A program made the position numbers and the translations under genes. Below, piece after piece: positions 62,903 through 64,000 of a stretch of 64,000 nt of DNA. Positions within the stretch are counted from its first letter, which is position 1, and each line of letters starts with the position of its first letter. Source of the DNA: DASUCS01 sp041166385 (lineage in GTDB: Bacteria > Actinomycetota > Acidimicrobiia > Acidimicrobiales > JACDCH01). The notes beneath the pieces were generated by a model. The model had not been told where the DNA came from and did not search any database. It was given only the letters and a program-made list of their open reading frames with translations. The stretch spans positions 1 through 64,000 of the forward strand of contig JBEEFW010000148.1 in the NCBI GenBank assembly GCA_041166385.1, in the 5' to 3' direction.

Positions 62903-64000
62903 TCACGGCGGCGGCCGGTTTCTCGGATGCCGCGGATCGTCCGGAGGCACCATCGGGCGCTTCCCCGTGCCTTCCACCAACGCCCAACCCTCGTACGTCT
63001 GGAGATCGTGGTCGGGATCGCACAGCGGCTCGGTCTCGTCGACACGAGTGTGCTTCGTCTTGTGGTATTCGGCGCCGTACGCGTGGTTGTACTCGAGCCG
63101 AGCGGAGCGATTGCAGCCCTCGCGCATGCACGATGGTTGCTCCCACAGCAGGGCAACCTTCTGCGCGACGTTCGGGCCTCGACCGAGGTGCGTCACGTTC
63201 CGAACGTCGACGCCCTTCGTGATGACGAGCTTGACGATCGACTCGCCCAACATCTCCCGAGCGGCCTCGACGGAGATCGGACCGAGACCAGGGATGTCGC
63301 ACGTCTCGCCAGGAGCGAGGTGACCGCGTTTCAGGGCCGAGAGGTCGGCGCGCACGATCGTCAGGTTCTGAATCGTCGCGGCCGGCCTACGCCGCCGCTT
63401 GCTTGTCGCTGCGGGCTGAGCCGTTGTGCTCGGCCCTGTCTCGGTCTCTGTCTCGGTCTCTGTCTCGGTCGGTTCGACCGACTCGTCCGCGATGGTGACG
63501 AGCGCGTCGTAGGCGTAGGCCTCGAGCGGTTCGCGCACAGCGTCGGTCCGGGCCTGCTTGAAGATCTTGTCGATGATCGGTTTGAGCGCGCGGTCGATGC
63601 GCGCCATCGTCATCCGGGTGCCGGCGGCGTGAAGGTGTTCGACTCCTTCGGCATCGCGCCACCGCCGTAAGGCTCGTTTGGAGTGGATGCGCTTCTCGAC
63701 GTCGGCGAGGTCCTGCTCCTCGGCCTTGGACCTTGCGCAGGCGTTTCGTAGCTCGCCCAGGGAACCCTGCTCCGCGACCCCGAGGAGCTTGTCTTCGGCG
63801 TTCGGGTTCACGGTCAGCGCATCGGTGATGGCCGCGGTCTGCTCGCCTGACAGCTCTCCGGCAACAGCCTTGGCCCGCGTGCGGTCGTTGTCGCGCAGCC
63901 CATTGCCGGTCTTGATCTTCTCGGTGGCCTTCGCGCTCGTCGTGCCGGTCGTCTTCGCAACGAAGTCAGCGGCGGTCCTTGCGCCGGCCGACGGTGGCGG
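62903..64000 (-). CDS. HNH endonuclease, DUF222/13E12 type (5' truncated)
   Basis: The frame stays open from 62903 to the window edge at 64000, so the N-terminus is missing; 365 residues are visible. The N-terminal part is DUF222-like: KTTGTTSAKATEKIKTG, TRAKAVAGELSGEQ, then GTRMTMARIDRALKPI. A Thr-Glu repeat linker follows, then an HNH domain: CMREGCNRSARLEYNHA, LCDPDHDLQTYEGW. These genes are multicopy in actinobacteria (REP13E12-like), often near mobile DNA. Nuclease activity is likely, but the role is not known. Confidence 0.87.
   Translation of the reverse strand, partial: PPPSAGARTAADFVAKTTGTTSAKATEKIKTGNGLRDNDRTRAKAVAGELSGEQTAAITDALTVNPNAEDKLLGVAEQGSLGELRNACARSKAEEQDLADVEKRIHSKRALRRWRDAEGVEHLHAAGTRMTMARIDRALKPIIDKIFKQARTDAVREPLEAYAYDALVTIADESVEPTETETETETETGPSTTAQPAATSKRRRRPAATIQNLTIVRADLSALKRGHLAPGETCDIPGLGPISVEAAREMLGESIVKLVITKGVDVRNVTHLGRGPNVAQKVALLWEQPSCMREGCNRSARLEYNHAYGAEYHKTKHTRVDETEPLCDPDHDLQTYEGWALVEGTGKRPMVPPDDPRHPRNRPPP
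63437..63470. repeat. 12-bp tandem repeat (Thr-Glu codons)
   Basis: 2.8 copies of TGTCTCGGTCTC encode, on the minus strand, the alternating Thr-Glu linker of the HNH protein. It is an unstable-looking microsatellite, not a CRISPR array. Confidence 0.85.

Noticed and set aside
63437..63470. CRISPR-like repeat array
   Set aside because: The units are 12 bp with no spacers and encode Thr-Glu inside a coding frame.
62903..64000. Evidence for a mobile element at the right edge
   Set aside because: 13E12-type HNH genes can lie near mobile DNA, but no transposase, integrase or terminal repeat is visible here.

Overview
This 64 kb window is high-GC chromosomal DNA from an actinobacterium, most likely of the Acidimicrobiia type. 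The assignment rests on gene content and signals, not on a database search. Supporting signs are two luciferase-like flavin oxidoreductases, a mycothiol-dependent isomerase-like protein, a 13E12-type HNH protein, a 6C-like small RNA beside a HAD-IB/PlsC gene, and many start codons with a TANNNT box 6-8 nt upstream, as in leaderless actinobacterial mRNAs. Genes are densely packed with many 1-4 nt stop/start overlaps. I see no phage, insertion sequence, CRISPR array or integrase.

Layout. 0-5 kb: a flavin oxidoreductase, an SDR and bifunctional proline dehydrogenase/P5C dehydrogenase PutA. 4.9-9.8 kb: a tightly coupled run of a zinc-ribbon membrane protein, PIG-V-like mannosyltransferase, GT2 glycosyltransferase, YdjC/ChbG-like deacetylase and two methyltransferases, probably a surface glycan or glycolipid operon. 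9.8-14 kb: an Lrp regulator with a class V aminotransferase, divergent from 4-hydroxyphenylpyruvate dioxygenase; a secreted beta-helix protein; and a tRNA-Val(GAC) with C in place of the conserved U33. 14-20.3 kb: hydrolase and membrane proteins, then two epimerases, an oxidoreductase and a thioredoxin-fold gene with an in-frame TGA that I read as selenocysteine (Sec-Gly-Cys). 20-33 kb: mixed metabolism (CHAD protein, fused E1 alpha-beta dehydrogenase, IlvA, M20 peptidase, ribokinase, carboxylesterase, acyl-CoA dehydrogenase).

33-45 kb: a quinone-reductase-like protein, citrate synthase, an acyl-CoA carboxyltransferase with LysR, the 6C-like RNA, a HAD-PlsC fusion, a 400 bp gene-free stretch with a small repeat family, a DinB protein, a PhnZ-like HD oxygenase and a mitochondrial-type aconitase. 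The aconitase is divergent from a GntR regulator across a near-perfect palindrome. 45-51 kb: a four-gene operon of a fatty-acyl-reductase/HAD fusion, zinc dehydrogenase, divergent LarA-like nickel-racemase homologue and PlsC acyltransferase. This operon is the best candidate here for an undescribed lipid pathway. 51-58.7 kb: a secreted G1 glutamic peptidase, TetR, D-Ala-D-Ala ligase and MurF, alanine dehydrogenase, a class III aminotransferase and a hydroxyacid dehydrogenase. 59-64 kb: an alkyl-DHAP-synthase-like flavoprotein, a J-domain protein, VOC protein, coiled-coil membrane protein and an HNH gene cut by the window edge.

The strongest biological links are (i) the reductase making fatty alcohol, the alkyl-DHAP-synthase-like enzyme and the PlsC enzymes, which could together make ether lipids; (ii) Ddl, MurF and alanine dehydrogenase around D-Ala-D-Ala and alanine supply; and (iii) citrate synthase and aconitase under local regulators.
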